Source of the DNA: Bradyrhizobium sp. Ash2021
GTDB taxonomy: Bacteria; Pseudomonadota; Alphaproteobacteria; Rhizobiales; Xanthobacteraceae
NCBI RefSeq assembly: GCF_031202265.1
Contig: NZ_CP100604.1
Span: forward strand, 4,694,501-4,758,500
Direction of reading: 5' to 3'
Length of the DNA stretch: 64,000 nucleotides
The notes beneath the pieces are model-generated. The model had not been told where the DNA came from. It was given only the letters and a program-made list of their open reading frames with translations, and searched no databases. Made by a program: the position numbers and the translations under genes. Below are positions 1 through 10,845 of the stretch, in pieces; position 1 is the stretch's first letter, and every line of letters starts with the position of its first letter.

Positions 1-1707
<1,707 letters not shown>

Positions 1708-1715
<8 letters not shown>

Positions 1716-2094
1716 CCACGTCTCCATCACGGTGTCCGACATTCCCGCCGCCGAGCGGTTCTACGACGCCATCATGAAGGCGCTCGATGTCGTCAAGGTC
1801 GGCCGCCGCGATGACTGGCTCGGCTATGGCGAGCGGGCGCGGGCGGCATATCCGGATCGCGTCTATCTCACCATCCGCAAGGGCGTGAAGCCCGAGGAGG
1901 CCTTCGGCCGCCACTGGTGCTTCAAGGCGAAATGGCGCACGCAGGTCGACGCGTTCTGGGACGCCGGCATCGCCGCCGGCGGCACCGACGACGGCGCGCC
2001 GGGCCTGCGCGATTATCACGCGTCCTATTACGGCGCGTTCCTGCGGGACCCCGACGGCAACCGCATCGAGGCCGTGTGCCATCACGCGGTGTGA
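1708..2094 (+). CDS. VOC-superfamily (glyoxalase/bleomycin-resistance-like) protein
   Basis: A 128-residue single-domain VOC protein. It opens with [20 protein letters not shown], the usual first beta strand and metal-side His of the fold, and ends with [15 protein letters not shown], the usual last motif carrying the Glu ligand. VOC proteins are metal-dependent enzymes or binding proteins (lyases, dioxygenases, isomerases), and the substrate cannot be told from sequence. The ATG at 1708 is chosen because the domain begins there and it overlaps the valS stop, a sign of translational coupling; a longer upstream extension in frame is only valS read in another phase. Confidence 0.85.
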
Positions 2095-2107
2095 GCGGCG
2101 ATCCAGA

Positions 2108-2594
2108 AAGTGCCCGACGGGCAAATCAGCGAATTTGCTGTCAAGCCCGCTCTAAGAAAATATACCTCTTGTCCCGTCGGGCAAATCAGTGATTTGATTC
2201 TGCCCGTCTCACCCGAAAGAGGGGCGGCTCGCGATCGTCACGAAACGCGCGGTGGGATGCGGTGGACGCGGCAGCGTCGGGCGCGATCGTCGCCGCAAAC
2301 TCGGGTGACTTCCGGTGTACTCGTGGTGACTACCCTGTGCTTACTACCAATGCACAGGGGCTACGGGTGCAGCGGGCACCCGGCTTTCCCTGCGCCCTCT
2401 GATTTCCGGGGCGAAACGATTTTGCAAAACTCGGGCGCATCGCGCCGCGATATCGCGAAGGTGCGTCCCATCAGCCGTCATTGCGAGCCACCGGGTCGCG
2501 CGAATGCGCGCCCGATGACAGGCTCCGCGAAGCAATCCATCGCGCCGCGCAAAGAAGGAATGGATTGCTTCGTCGCGGAGCACCTCGCAATGAC
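2108..2594 (+). repeat. Dispersed composite repeat, copy 1 (shortened)
   Basis: This 515-base gap holds no credible gene. Two direct copies of a GTCGGGCAAATCAG-type word (from about 2112 and 2172) are followed by blocks shared, in reverse complement, with 18437-19036: GGGATGCGGTGGACGC, GGTGCAGC..GCACCCGGC with TTCCCTGC, and TTTTGCAAAACTCGGGC. It ends in a GTCATTGCGAGC palindrome. Copy 1 lacks about 150 bases present in copy 2. Short frames across it look artefactual. Similar dispersed blocks are known to occur in Bradyrhizobium genomes, but their nature is unclear to me. Confidence 0.75.
2477..2594. repeat. REP-like palindrome (GTCATTGCGAG family)
   Basis: The element starts GTCATTGCGAGC and ends CTCGCAATGAC, with an inner inverted pair GAAGCAATCCAT / ATGGATTGCTTC. 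It is nearly the reverse complement of the element at 4829-4945, sharing an internal module with CCACCGGGTCGCGCG. It can fold as a long hairpin between valS-VOC and the convergent glycosylase gene. Confidence 0.85.
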
Positions 2595-2609
2595 GGTCTG
2601 ATGCACTCG

Positions 2610-3215
2610 TCAAAACCGTTTGCTCAAAAACTTCGAATCCTTCAGCCCATACCGCCACGGCAAATCAACCGCCTTGGTGATCCCGATCCGAACGCCTTTG
2701 ACGATTTCCGGTTGGCCGGTCCGCGCATGCAGCGCGATCGGCGGCTGATCGAGCGGCAGCTCGCTTTGCTTGATGGTGATGCCGAGGGCTTCGCACAGCT
2801 TGCCGGGCCCCGAGCACAACGCGCGTTCGTCGTGCAAGCCTCGGCGCCGGCGCATCGCCGGGATGCCGTGGGTCGGCTGCAGCGCGCGGATCAGCACCGC
2901 GCTGGCGGAGCCTGCTTCCTCACAGACGAAATTCACGCACCAATGGATGCCGTAGGAGCGATAGACGTAGGAAAACCCGGGGGGACCGAACATCACCATG
3001 TTCCGCGCCGTCGGCCCGCGGAACGAATGCGCGGCCGGATCGGTGTGATGATAGGCCTCGACCTCGACGATGATACCGCCGACGCCGTCGACTAGCAGTG
3101 TCGCCCCGATCAGGTCGGGGGCGACCTCATGCACGCTGCGGTCGAAAAATCGGCGTTTGATGGGCTTGCCGAGGCGCGGAGGGTGATCCGCGGCGGATTT
3201 GGAGCCTTGAGCCAT
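2610..3215 (-). CDS. DNA-3-methyladenine glycosylase (alkyladenine glycosylase family)
   Basis: A cytoplasmic base-excision repair enzyme of the AAG/MPG family that removes alkylated purines from DNA. The family core is clear: [19 protein letters not shown], then [21 protein letters not shown] (catalytic Glu in EVEAY), [20 protein letters not shown] and [14 protein letters not shown]. With the ATG at 3215 the protein has 201 residues, normal for the bacterial family. A start at 3266 would add 17 unconserved residues, and neither start has a clear ribosome-binding site. It is divergent from lipA and ends just after a palindromic repeat. Confidence 0.9.
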   Translation of the reverse strand: MAQGSKSAADHPPRLGKPIKRRFFDRSVHEVAPDLIGATLLVDGVGGIIVEVEAYHHTDPAAHSFRGPTARNMVMFGPPGFSYVYRSYGIHWCVNFVCEEAGSASAVLIRALQPTHGIPAMRRRRGLHDERALCSGPGKLCEALGITIKQSELPLDQPPIALHARTGQPEIVKGVRIGITKAVDLPWRYGLKDSKFLSKRF

Positions 3216-3374
3216 TCTGATGAGAATCGGTGCGGAACTGACGGGAAAGCTGCCAATATCTTGCATGTTTCTGCTAGCTTCGGCGAGTCCGCAGCGTCGC
3301 TTCGCTGGACGCAGCGGGTTGCGGCGAGCAGCGACACGGATTAGTTAGAACCTGTCGTAACTTCCGGACTTAAC

Positions 3375-4334
3375 ATGGTCGTCCTCGTCGATACCGTCTC
3401 CACCAACCCGGTGCGCCCGCGTCATCCTGAAAAGGTGAACCGGCCGGATGCGCTGTCGCCGCCGAAACCGGACTGGATCCGGGTCCGCGCGCCGAATACC
3501 CGCGGCTATGCCGACACCCGCAAAATCGTCAAAGAGAACGGCCTCGTCACGGTGTGCGAGGAGGCGGGCTGCCCGAATATCGGCGAGTGCTGGGACAAGA
3601 AGCACGCCACCTTCATGATCATGGGTGACACCTGCACCCGGGCCTGTGCGTTCTGCAACGTCAAGACCGGCATGCCCGGCGCGCTCGATGCTTCCGAGCC
3701 GGAGCACGTTGCGGAAGCCACGTTCAAGCTCGGGCTCGCCCATATCGTGGTGACCTCGGTCGACCGCGATGATCTCGGCGACGGCGGCGCCGAGCATTTT
3801 GCACAGACCATCCGCGCGATCCGGGCGCGCTGCCCGACCACCACGATCGAGATTCTGACGCCGGACTTTTTGCGCAAGGAAGGCGCGCTGGAGGTCGTGG
3901 CCGCCGCCAAGCCCGACGTGTTCAACCACAATCTGGAAACGGTGCCGTCGCGTTACCTCACCGTGCGTCCCGGCGCGCGCTATTTCCATTCGATCCGGCT
4001 GTTGCAGCGGGTCAAGGAAATCGACCCGACCATCTTCACCAAATCCGGCATCATGGTGGGGCTCGGCGAGGAGCGGCACGAGGTGCTGCAGGTGATGGAC
4101 GATCTGCGCTCGGCCGACGTCGATTTCCTCACCATTGGGCAATATCTGCAGCCGACCCGCAAGCACCACGCCGTGATGCGCTATGTGACGCCGGACGAGT
4201 TCGCGGGCTACGAGAAGGTCGCCTATACCAAAGGCTTTCTGATGGTGTCGGCGAGCCCGCTGACCCGCTCGTCCCATCACGCCGGCGAGGATTTCGCAAA
4301 ACTCCAGGTGGCGCGGGCTGCGCTATCCCGCTGA
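3375..4334 (+). CDS. lipA: Lipoyl synthase
   Basis: A radical-SAM enzyme of 319 residues that inserts two sulfurs into octanoyl groups on the lipoyl domains of pyruvate, 2-oxoglutarate and glycine-cleavage complexes. Both [4Fe-4S] sites are visible: the auxiliary cluster C61-x4-C66-x5-C72 ([12 protein letters not shown]) and the radical-SAM cluster C87-x3-C91-x2-C94 (CTRACAFC). The C-terminal RSSHHAGED region with its conserved Arg-Ser-Ser is present. The gene is followed after 9 bases by a RatA/COQ10-like gene, a frequent alphaproteobacterial arrangement. Length and start are standard. Confidence 0.97.
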   Translation: MVVLVDTVSTNPVRPRHPEKVNRPDALSPPKPDWIRVRAPNTRGYADTRKIVKENGLVTVCEEAGCPNIGECWDKKHATFMIMGDTCTRACAFCNVKTGMPGALDASEPEHVAEATFKLGLAHIVVTSVDRDDLGDGGAEHFAQTIRAIRARCPTTTIEILTPDFLRKEGALEVVAAAKPDVFNHNLETVPSRYLTVRPGARYFHSIRLLQRVKEIDPTIFTKSGIMVGLGEERHEVLQVMDDLRSADVDFLTIGQYLQPTRKHHAVMRYVTPDEFAGYEKVAYTKGFLMVSASPLTRSSHHAGEDFAKLQVARAALSR

Positions 4335-4343
4335 GCATAGTCG

Positions 4344-4817
4344 ATGCCGAAATTTTCAAGCAAGCGCCGTGTCCACCACACCGCGCAGCAAATGTTCGAT
4401 CTGGTCGCCGACGTCGAGCGCTATCCGGAATTCGTGCCGTTGTGCCATTCGCTGAAGATCCGCCAGCGCACGCCGATGGAGGACGGTACCGAAATCGTCG
4501 TCGCCGACATGACGGTGTCGTTCAAGCTGGTGCGGGAAACCTTCACCAGTCGGGTGACGCTGGACCGTCCCAACCTGAAAATCCTGGTCGAATATTTGCG
4601 GGGGCCGTTCAGCAATATGGAAAACCGCTGGAGCTTTGAGCCGAGAGGCGAAACCGACTGCGACGTCGGCTTTTTCCTCTCTTACGAATTCAAGAGTCGG
4701 ATGCTGGCGATGCTGATGGGCACGATGTTCGACACCGCGTTCCAGCGCTTTGCGGCCGCGTTCGAGAAGCGCGCGGACGTGGTTTATGGGAAAGCTGGTG
4801 TCAGCCGACCGTCATGA
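4344..4817 (+). CDS. RatA/COQ10-like START-domain protein
   Basis: A 157-residue single-domain protein of the polyketide-cyclase/START fold, matching the RatA and COQ10 families. It opens with the usual VHHTAQQMFDLVADVERYPEF and carries the FVPLCHSLKI and GPFSNMENRWSF segments. COQ10 homologues bind and chaperone ubiquinone for the respiratory chain, whereas E. coli RatA was described as acting on ribosome association. In alphaproteobacteria next to lipA the ubiquinone role is the more plausible inference. No antitoxin-like partner is adjacent. Confidence 0.88.
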   Translation: MPKFSSKRRVHHTAQQMFDLVADVERYPEFVPLCHSLKIRQRTPMEDGTEIVVADMTVSFKLVRETFTSRVTLDRPNLKILVEYLRGPFSNMENRWSFEPRGETDCDVGFFLSYEFKSRMLAMLMGTMFDTAFQRFAAAFEKRADVVYGKAGVSRPS

Positions 4818-4828
4818 GGACTTTCACC

Positions 4829-4945
4829 GTCATTGCGAGGAGCGAAGCGACGAAGCAATCCATACTTTTTTCCGCTGAACGATGGATTGCTTCGCGGAGC
4901 CTGTCATCGGGCGCGCATTCGCGCGACCCGGTGGCTCGCAATGAC
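4829..4945. repeat. REP-like palindrome (GTCATTGCGAG family)
   Basis: This second copy fills the gap between two convergent genes. It begins GTCATTGCGAGGAGCG and ends GGCTCGCAATGAC, with inner arms GAAGCAATCCAT / ATGGATTGCTTC. Apart from the loop it is the reverse complement of the copy at 2477-2594. Confidence 0.87.
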
Positions 4946-4959
4946 GTGGAGAGGTCGCA

Positions 4960-5562
4960 CTAAGTTCGCGGCGGCCGGCGCCGCTTGACGGCACCGCCGC
5001 GCGGCGTTCGGGCGACGCGCGGGCGCAACCTGCTCGCGGCCTCGCGTCGCGGTTTTGCCGGCGCCTGCGGCCCGCGGGCGAGCTCCATCAACATGCGCAG
5101 CGCTTCCACCACGGAGCGTTGGCGCACCGTGGTGCGTCCGATCGCACCGAAGCGGCATTCGCGGTGCAGGATTCTGCCATCGCGCGCGGCCACCGCGAAA
5201 TGCACGAGCCCGACCGGCTTGCCGGGCGTCGCACCCCCGGGGCCGGCAATGCCGGTGATCGAGACGGCGAGATCGACGCCGGCTTTCTCCAGCGCGCCGA
5301 TCGCCATCGCGGTTGCGGTTTCCTTGCTGACCGCGCCGAAGGTCGCAAGCGTCGTTACCTTGACGCCGAGCATCGCGCGCTTGGCGTCGTTGGAATAGGT
5401 GACGAAGCCGCGGTCGATGACGTCGGAGGAGCCGGGAATGTCGGTCAGGGCGCCTGCGACCAGGCCGCCGGTGCAGGATTCGGCGGTCGCAATCGTCAGC
5501 TTGCGCATCCGGCACAAATCGAGCAGCGAGCGGGAGAGGGCGCGGGCGTCGCTGCCGCTCAT
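4960..5562 (-). CDS. CinA C-terminal-domain protein (nicotinamide-nucleotide amidohydrolase type)
   Basis: A 200-residue stand-alone CinA C-terminal domain. Family members deamidate nicotinamide mononucleotide in pyridine-nucleotide recycling (PncC activity). TIATAESCTGGLVAGALTDI holds the nucleophile-bearing SCTGG loop, and SITGIAGPGGATPGKPVG is the second conserved glycine-rich motif. The ATG at 5562 follows the ispDF stop by a single base and has a GGAG eight bases upstream, so this start was preferred over one eight codons earlier. The C-terminal ~35 residues are strongly basic and Arg/Pro-rich, an extension not needed for the fold. Confidence 0.9.
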   Translation of the reverse strand: MSGSDARALSRSLLDLCRMRKLTIATAESCTGGLVAGALTDIPGSSDVIDRGFVTYSNDAKRAMLGVKVTTLATFGAVSKETATAMAIGALEKAGVDLAVSITGIAGPGGATPGKPVGLVHFAVAARDGRILHRECRFGAIGRTTVRQRSVVEALRMLMELARGPQAPAKPRREAASRLRPRVARTPRGGAVKRRRPPRT

Positions 5563-5563
5563 G

Positions 5564-6760
5564 TTACTCGCTCCAACCTTTATCATTCCAGGGCAAGCGG
5601 ATGGTGGCGCTCGCGGTCGCGGCGATGCCTTCCTCGCGCCCGGTGAAGCCGAGCCGCTCGCTGGTCGTGGCCTTCACGGCGATCCGCGAGATATTGATGC
5701 CGGTGATCTCGGCGATGCGCGCGCGCATGGTGTCGCGCAGCGGTCCGATCTTCGGACGCTCGCAGATCATCGTGACCTCGAGATTGGCGATACGGCCGCC
5801 GCGCGCGGTGACGCGGTCGACGGCGTATCTGAGGAACTGGTCGGAGGAGGCGCCCTTCCATTTGAGGTCGCTCGGCGGAAAATGCGAGCCGATATCGCCG
5901 TCCGCCAGTGCCCCGAGGATGGCGTCGACCAGCGCATGCAGGCCGACGTCACCGTCGGAATGGGCGAGGAAGCCGCGGGTATGCGGCACGCGCACGCCGC
6001 AGATCATCAGATGATCGCCATCGCCGAAGGCGTGCACGTCATAGCCGGTGCCGGTCCTGATATCGCCGAGCATGGCGCCGAGGCGGGCTTCTTCGCGGAC
6101 GAAATCTTCGGGGGTCGTCAGTTTCATGTTTGCAGGATCGCCTTCAAAGGTCGCCACCGTCAATCCCGCCCATTCCGCGAGCGCCGCGTCATCGGTGAAA
6201 TCGCTGCGGCCGTCGCGCGCGGCGCGGCGATGGGCCTCGAGGATGATTTCGAATCGAAACGCCTGCGGCGTTTGCGCGATCCGCAGCCGCGCGCGGTCCG
6301 GCGTGGCCTCGACGTCTCCGGTCTCGCCGGTCAGCTTGATCGTATCGGTGACGGCGATGGCCGGAATAGCGGCGCCGGTGCGGCCCGCCGCGTCGATCGC
6401 CCGCGAAATCACCGCAGCCGTGACGAAAGGCCGCGCCGCATCGTGGATCAGCACGATGTCGGGCTTCTCGCTCGCTAGCGCTTCGAGTCCTGCGTGCACC
6501 GAAGCCTGTCGCGTCGCGCCGCCACTGGTTGGCGGCGCATGGCGCAAGCCGCGGACGGCTTCGTTGAACACCGCCGCGTCGTCGGGATTCACAACCGGCT
6601 GCACGGCGAAGACATCCGGATGGCGGCAGAACGCCTCCATCGCCCGGAAGATCACGGTTTGCCCGCCGATCGTACGATATTGCTTTGGCCCGCCGGCGCC
6701 GGCGCGAAGCCCACGCCCGGCTGCGACGAGGATAGCTGCTGCGCGCTCAGATTTGGACAT
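5564..6760 (-). CDS. ispDF: Bifunctional IspD/IspF (MEP isoprenoid pathway)
   Basis: A 398-residue fusion catalysing two steps of the MEP pathway: CDP-methylerythritol synthesis (IspD) and cyclisation to methylerythritol cyclodiphosphate (IspF). Residues ~8-230 are Isp[20 protein letters not shown] is the nucleotide-binding loop, and [10 protein letters not shown] and DTIKL are also present. Residues ~236-398 are Isp[15 protein letters not shown] with the zinc ligands Asp and His, [17 protein letters not shown] and [17 protein letters not shown]. The fusion is normal for alphaproteobacteria. It is the first gene of a two-gene minus-strand unit with the CinA-type gene. Confidence 0.96.
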   Translation of the reverse strand: MSKSERAAAILVAAGRGLRAGAGGPKQYRTIGGQTVIFRAMEAFCRHPDVFAVQPVVNPDDAAVFNEAVRGLRHAPPTSGGATRQASVHAGLEALASEKPDIVLIHDAARPFVTAAVISRAIDAAGRTGAAIPAIAVTDTIKLTGETGDVEATPDRARLRIAQTPQAFRFEIILEAHRRAARDGRSDFTDDAALAEWAGLTVATFEGDPANMKLTTPEDFVREEARLGAMLGDIRTGTGYDVHAFGDGDHLMICGVRVPHTRGFLAHSDGDVGLHALVDAILGALADGDIGSHFPPSDLKWKGASSDQFLRYAVDRVTARGGRIANLEVTMICERPKIGPLRDTMRARIAEITGINISRIAVKATTSERLGFTGREEGIAATASATIRLPWNDKGWSE

Positions 6761-6931
6761 TGGACTTAATGAGGGACGAATCCGGGTTCAGGAAAGGTGG
6801 CGCGTTGGCGACAGCCCTTACCATGCTGCATGCGCAAAAACAGAGCGATTGCCAATAGCTGTGGGAAAAGCAGTTTTTGTTGCAGTGCACTTGCACAAAT
6901 GACAGAACTGTCTAAAGTGTAGGCATGGAGC

Positions 6932-6961
6932 TTGACTGCACAAGATTTGTGCTCACAATAT
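6932..6961 (+). promoter_or_regulatory. Putative dusB-ntrBC promoter with NtrC-type site in the spacer
   Basis: TTGACT (6932-6937) and CAATAT (6956-6961) are 18 bases apart. The spacer contains the perfect palindrome GCACAAGATTTGTGC (6938-6952), which fits the GCAC-N7-GTGC core of NtrC sites. A second TGCACAA half-site lies at 6892-6898. In rhizobia the nifR3-ntrBC operon is known to be negatively autoregulated by NtrC, and a site between -35 and -10 would fit repression here. The promoter is inferred from sequence only. Confidence 0.6.
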
Positions 6962-7007
6962 ACGCCAGCGGTTGCAATGACGCGGCCGCCAGAACGACGA
7001 GAAACCC

Positions 7008-8042
7008 GTGACCGGCCTGGAATGCAAACGCACTAAGCCGTTGAAAATAGGTGATATTGCGGTCGCCAACCGGGTTCTCCTCGCGCCCATGTCCGGCGTT
7101 ACCGACGCCCCCTTTCGACGCCTTACCGCCGCCCTCGGCGCTGGGCTGGTCGTGTCAGAGATGACCGCCAGCGACGACCTCGTCAACGGCAGGCCGATGT
7201 CGGTTCTGCGCTGCGAGGCGACCGGCGTAGGTCCGCACGTCGTTCAGCTCGCCGGCTGCGAGACCCGTTGGATGGCGGAGGGCGCCCGGATTGCCGAAGC
7301 TGCTGGCGCCGACATCATCGATATCAATATGGGCTGTCCGGCACGCCATGTGACCGGCGGTCAGTCAGGTTCGGCATTGATGCGCGATCTCGACCACGCG
7401 CTGCGGCTGATTGAAGCAACGATCGCAGCCGTGAAAGTGCCGGTGACGCTGAAGATGCGGCTCGGCTGGGACGATCGCACGCTCAACGCGCCGGAGCTTG
7501 CGCAGCGCGCAGAGGCTGCCGGCGTCCAGATGATCACGGTGCACGGGCGCACACGTTGTCAGTTCTACAAGGGCGAAGCGGATTGGAGCGCGGTGCGCGC
7601 GGTCAGGGACGCGATCTCCTTACCCCTCATCGTCAACGGCGATATCACGTCGTACGAGAAGGCCGTGGACGCGCTGGAAATGTCGGGCGCCGACGCCGTG
7701 ATGATCGGGCGCGGCGCGCAGGGCCAGCCCTGGTTGCCGGGCCAGATCGGGCGCCGGCTTGAAACGGGAACGGCCGAATCGGCGCTGCCGCTTGCCGAAC
7801 AGCTCAAACATATCCGCGGGCTCTATGACGAAATCTGCAGCCATTACGGACTGCGCATCGGGCTCAAGCACGCGCGCAAGCATCTCGGCTGGGCGCTGGA
7901 GATCGCGGCGCAATGCAGCCGGGCGCCGGCGGCGACGCTCAGGAATTGGCGACAGAAGATTTTGACCGCGGACGAGCCTTCCAGCGTGCATCGTTCACTC
8001 GAAGACGCATTCGACGATTTTGCATGGAGTGCTGCTGCATGA
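7008..8042 (+). CDS. dusB: tRNA-dihydrouridine synthase B (NifR3)
   Basis: An FMN-dependent enzyme of 344 residues that reduces uridines in the D-loop of tRNAs. The TIM-barrel signature is complete: [16 protein letters not shown] near the N terminus, catalytic C110 in DINMGCP, then [27 protein letters not shown], and [21 protein letters not shown] for FMN binding. Translation appears to start at GTG 7008; no in-frame ATG fits better. Its stop overlaps the ntrB start (ATGA), so it is translationally coupled to ntrBC, the classical nifR3-ntrB-ntrC operon. Confidence 0.96.
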   Translation: MTGLECKRTKPLKIGDIAVANRVLLAPMSGVTDAPFRRLTAALGAGLVVSEMTASDDLVNGRPMSVLRCEATGVGPHVVQLAGCETRWMAEGARIAEAAGADIIDINMGCPARHVTGGQSGSALMRDLDHALRLIEATIAAVKVPVTLKMRLGWDDRTLNAPELAQRAEAAGVQMITVHGRTRCQFYKGEADWSAVRAVRDAISLPLIVNGDITSYEKAVDALEMSGADAVMIGRGAQGQPWLPGQIGRRLETGTAESALPLAEQLKHIRGLYDEICSHYGLRIGLKHARKHLGWALEIAAQCSRAPAATLRNWRQKILTADEPSSVHRSLEDAFDDFAWSAAA

Positions 8043-9214
8043 CTTCAGCTGCAGAACATCGCCGGCGAGTGCCCGCCGACGGCGAGGCGATCCTCAACGC
8101 GCTGCCCAACCCGGTGCTGCTGATCGCGCCCGACGGCCGTATCGTCGATGCCAATATCGCCGCGGAATCCTTCTTCGAGATATCGACGCAATTCCTGCAG
8201 CGGCAGTCGCTCAAGGAACTGGTGCCGTTCGGGAGTCCGCTACTGGCGCTGATCGACCAGGTGCGGTCGAGCGGTTCGCCGGTCAACGAATACAAGGTCG
8301 ATCTCGGCACGCCGCGGATCGGCGGCGATCGCCAGGTGGATCTTCACGTCGCTCCGCTCACGGAGCGGCCGGGCCATATCGTCGTGATGCTGCAGGAGCG
8401 CACCATCGCCGACAAGATGGACCGGCAGCTGACGCATCGAAGTGCGGCGCGCTCGGTGATCGCGCTGGCGGCGATGCTGGCGCATGAAATCAAGAACCCG
8501 CTGTCCGGCATCCGCGGCGCGGCGCAATTGCTGGAGCAGGCGGCATCATCCGAAGACCGCATGCTGACGCGGCTGATCTGCGACGAGGCCGACCGCATTG
8601 TCACGCTGGTCGACCGCATGGAAGTATTCGGCGACGACCGCCCGGTGGCGCGCGGCCCGGTCAACATCCATTCGGTGCTCGACCACGTCAAACGGCTGGC
8701 GCAGTCCGGCTTTGCCCGCAACATCCGCTTCATCGAGGAATACGACCCGTCGCTGCCGCCGGTGCTGGCCAATCAGGACCAGTTGATCCAGGTGTTCCTC
8801 AATCTGGTGAAGAACGCCGCCGAGGCGGTGGCCGACCTTGGCTCTGACGCGGAAATCCAGCTCACCACCGCATTCCGTCCGGGTGTGCGGCTCTCGGTGC
8901 CGGGCAAGAAATCGCGGGTGTCGCTGCCGCTCGAATTCTGCGTCAAGGACAACGGTTCCGGCGTGCCGGAAGACCTGCTTCCAAACCTGTTCGATCCGTT
9001 CGTGACGACCAAGCAAACCGGCAGCGGGCTCGGCCTCGCGCTGGTGGCAAAAATCGTCGGCGATCACGGCGGCATCATCGAATGTGAATCCCAGCCGCGG
9101 AAGACCACCTTCCGCGTGCTGCTGCCGATGTTCAACGCCGCCAAGCATTTTGACCAAAGCAATCGCGATGACGTTTCGGGTACTCCATCGCATGCCTCAC
9201 AGGATGCAAGATGA
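8039..9214 (+). CDS. ntrB: Nitrogen regulation sensor histidine kinase NtrB
   Basis: A soluble 391-residue kinase/phosphatase that controls NtrC according to nitrogen status through PII proteins. A PAS domain spans residues ~15-125. The phospho-acceptor H149 sits in [18 protein letters not shown]. The ATP-binding domain shows the N box [14 protein letters not shown], the G1 box [12 protein letters not shown] and the G2 box [13 protein letters not shown]. There is no membrane segment. The start at 8039 is chosen for its ATGA overlap with dusB; upstream in-frame codons lie inside dusB. ntrC follows after nine bases. Confidence 0.96.
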   Translation: MTSAAEHRRRVPADGEAILNALPNPVLLIAPDGRIVDANIAAESFFEISTQFLQRQSLKELVPFGSPLLALIDQVRSSGSPVNEYKVDLGTPRIGGDRQVDLHVAPLTERPGHIVVMLQERTIADKMDRQLTHRSAARSVIALAAMLAHEIKNPLSGIRGAAQLLEQAASSEDRMLTRLICDEADRIVTLVDRMEVFGDDRPVARGPVNIHSVLDHVKRLAQSGFARNIRFIEEYDPSLPPVLANQDQLIQVFLNLVKNAAEAVADLGSDAEIQLTTAFRPGVRLSVPGKKSRVSLPLEFCVKDNGSGVPEDLLPNLFDPFVTTKQTGSGLGLALVAKIVGDHGGIIECESQPRKTTFRVLLPMFNAAKHFDQSNRDDVSGTPSHASQDAR

Positions 9215-9223
9215 GGAAAATCA

Positions 9224-10666
9224 ATGCCCGCAGGTAGCATATTAGTCGCCGATGACGACACCGCCATCCGCACGGTTCTCAACCAGGCTCTCTCCCGCGC
9301 TGGCTACGAGGTGCGGCTGACCGGGAACGCGGCGACGCTGTGGCGCTGGGTGAGCCAGGGCGAGGGCGATCTCGTCATCACCGACGTGGTGATGCCCGAT
9401 GAGAACGCGTTCGATCTGCTGCCGCGGATCAAGAAGATGCGGCCGAACCTTCCGGTTATCGTCATGAGCGCCCAAAACACTTTCATGACGGCGATCCGGG
9501 CCTCGGAGCGCGGCGCTTATGAATATCTGCCAAAACCCTTCGACCTGAAGGAGCTGATCACCATCGTCGGCCGCGCCCTGGCGGAGCCGAAGGAGCGAGT
9601 TGCCAATGCGCCGGACGAGGGCGAATTCGATTCGATCCCGCTGGTCGGCCGCTCGCCGGCGATGCAGGAAATCTACCGGGTGCTGGCACGGCTGATGCAG
9701 ACCGACCTCACGGTTATGATTTCCGGCGAATCCGGCACTGGTAAGGAGTTGGTCGCCCGCGCGCTGCACGACTACGGCAAGCGCCGTAACGGCCCCTTCG
9801 TCGCGGTCAATATGGCGGCGATCCCGCGCGACCTCATCGAATCCGAATTGTTCGGCCATGAACGCGGTGCGTTCACCGGCGCCAATACCCGCGCCTCGGG
9901 GCGGTTCGAACAGGCCGAAGGCGGCACGCTGTTCCTCGACGAAATCGGCGATATGCCGATGGAGGCGCAGACGCGGTTGCTGCGGGTGCTGCAGCAGGGC
10001 GAATATACCACCGTCGGTGGCCGCACGCCGATCAAGACCGACGTGCGTATCGTCGCCGCCAGCAACAAGGACCTGCGCATCCTGATCCAGCAGGGCCTGT
10101 TCCGTGAAGATCTGTTCTTCCGCCTCAACGTGGTGCCCCTACGCCTGCCGCCGTTGCGCGAACGGATCGAGGATTTGCCCGATCTGATCCGGCATTTCTT
10201 CTCGCTGGCGGAGAAGGACGGCTTGCCGCCGAAGAAGCTGGATACGCTGGCGCTGGAACGCCTCAAGCAGCACCGCTGGCCCGGCAACGTGCGCGAACTC
10301 GAAAATCTCGCGCGCCGGCTGGCGGCGCTTTATCCGCAGGACGTGATCACGGGCTCCGTCATCGATGGCGAACTGGCGCCGCCGGCGGTCGCATCCGGCG
10401 GCAGCGCCCCGCTCGGCGTCGACAATCTCGGCGGCGCGGTCGAGGCCTATTTGTCCTCGCACTTCTCGGGCTTCCCGAACGGCGTGCCGCCGCCCGGCCT
10501 CTATCACCGCATCCTCAAGGAGATCGAGGTGCCGCTGCTCACCGCGGCGCTGGCGGCGACCCGCGGCAATCAAATCCGCGCCGCCGACCTGCTCGGCCTC
10601 AACCGCAATACACTGCGGAAGAAAATCCGCGATCTGGACATCCAGGTCTACCGCAGCGGGGGCTAG
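9224..10666 (+). CDS. ntrC: Nitrogen regulation response regulator NtrC (sigma-54 activator)
   Basis: A 480-residue enhancer-binding protein that activates sigma-54 promoters of nitrogen-assimilation genes when phosphorylated by NtrB. The receiver domain has the acidic pocket D10-D12, phospho-acceptor D54 and K104. The AAA+ domain shows Walker A GESGTGKE (168-175), the sigma-54 contact loop GAFTGA (215-220) and Walker [13 protein letters not shown]. The C terminus has the Fis-type helix-turn-helix ([20 protein letters not shown]). A GGCGGC-TTA-GCCGCC hairpin overlaps and follows its stop codon at 10666-10680. Confidence 0.97.
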   Translation: MPAGSILVADDDTAIRTVLNQALSRAGYEVRLTGNAATLWRWVSQGEGDLVITDVVMPDENAFDLLPRIKKMRPNLPVIVMSAQNTFMTAIRASERGAYEYLPKPFDLKELITIVGRALAEPKERVANAPDEGEFDSIPLVGRSPAMQEIYRVLARLMQTDLTVMISGESGTGKELVARALHDYGKRRNGPFVAVNMAAIPRDLIESELFGHERGAFTGANTRASGRFEQAEGGTLFLDEIGDMPMEAQTRLLRVLQQGEYTTVGGRTPIKTDVRIVAASNKDLRILIQQGLFREDLFFRLNVVPLRLPPLRERIEDLPDLIRHFFSLAEKDGLPPKKLDTLALERLKQHRWPGNVRELENLARRLAALYPQDVITGSVIDGELAPPAVASGGSAPLGVDNLGGAVEAYLSSHFSGFPNGVPPPGLYHRILKEIEVPLLTAALAATRGNQIRAADLLGLNRNTLRKKIRDLDIQVYRSGG

Positions 10667-10750
10667 GCGGCTTAGCCGCCGGCTCCATCGCGCCATGAGG
10701 CGGAAAGCCGCTGGGGACCGATCACTTTCGTGGTCGGGTACGCCGCGGAA

Positions 10751-10778
10751 TTGTCGCAATTCGGCAACATTGTGATAT
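10751..10778 (+). promoter_or_regulatory. Putative ntrYX promoter
   Basis: TTGTCG (10751-10756) and TGATAT (10773-10778), 16 bases apart, lie 68 bases before ntrY in the 179-base ntrC-ntrY gap. This suggests ntrYX can be transcribed apart from ntrBC. The match is moderate. Confidence 0.35.
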
Positions 10779-10818
10779 GAATGCATCAGTCCGCGGCAGG
10801 CGGACATAAGTCTTTCAG

Positions 10819-10840
10819 CTCACCCATTGCTCACCCATTG
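10819..10840 (+). repeat. Two tandem 11-bp repeats directly before the ntrY start
   Basis: CTCACCCATTG occurs twice head to tail, ending five bases before the ntrY ATG, where a ribosome-binding site would be expected and none is seen. Repeat-number change here would alter the spacing upstream of the start codon. Confidence 0.6.
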
Positions 10841-10845
10841 CCGGT

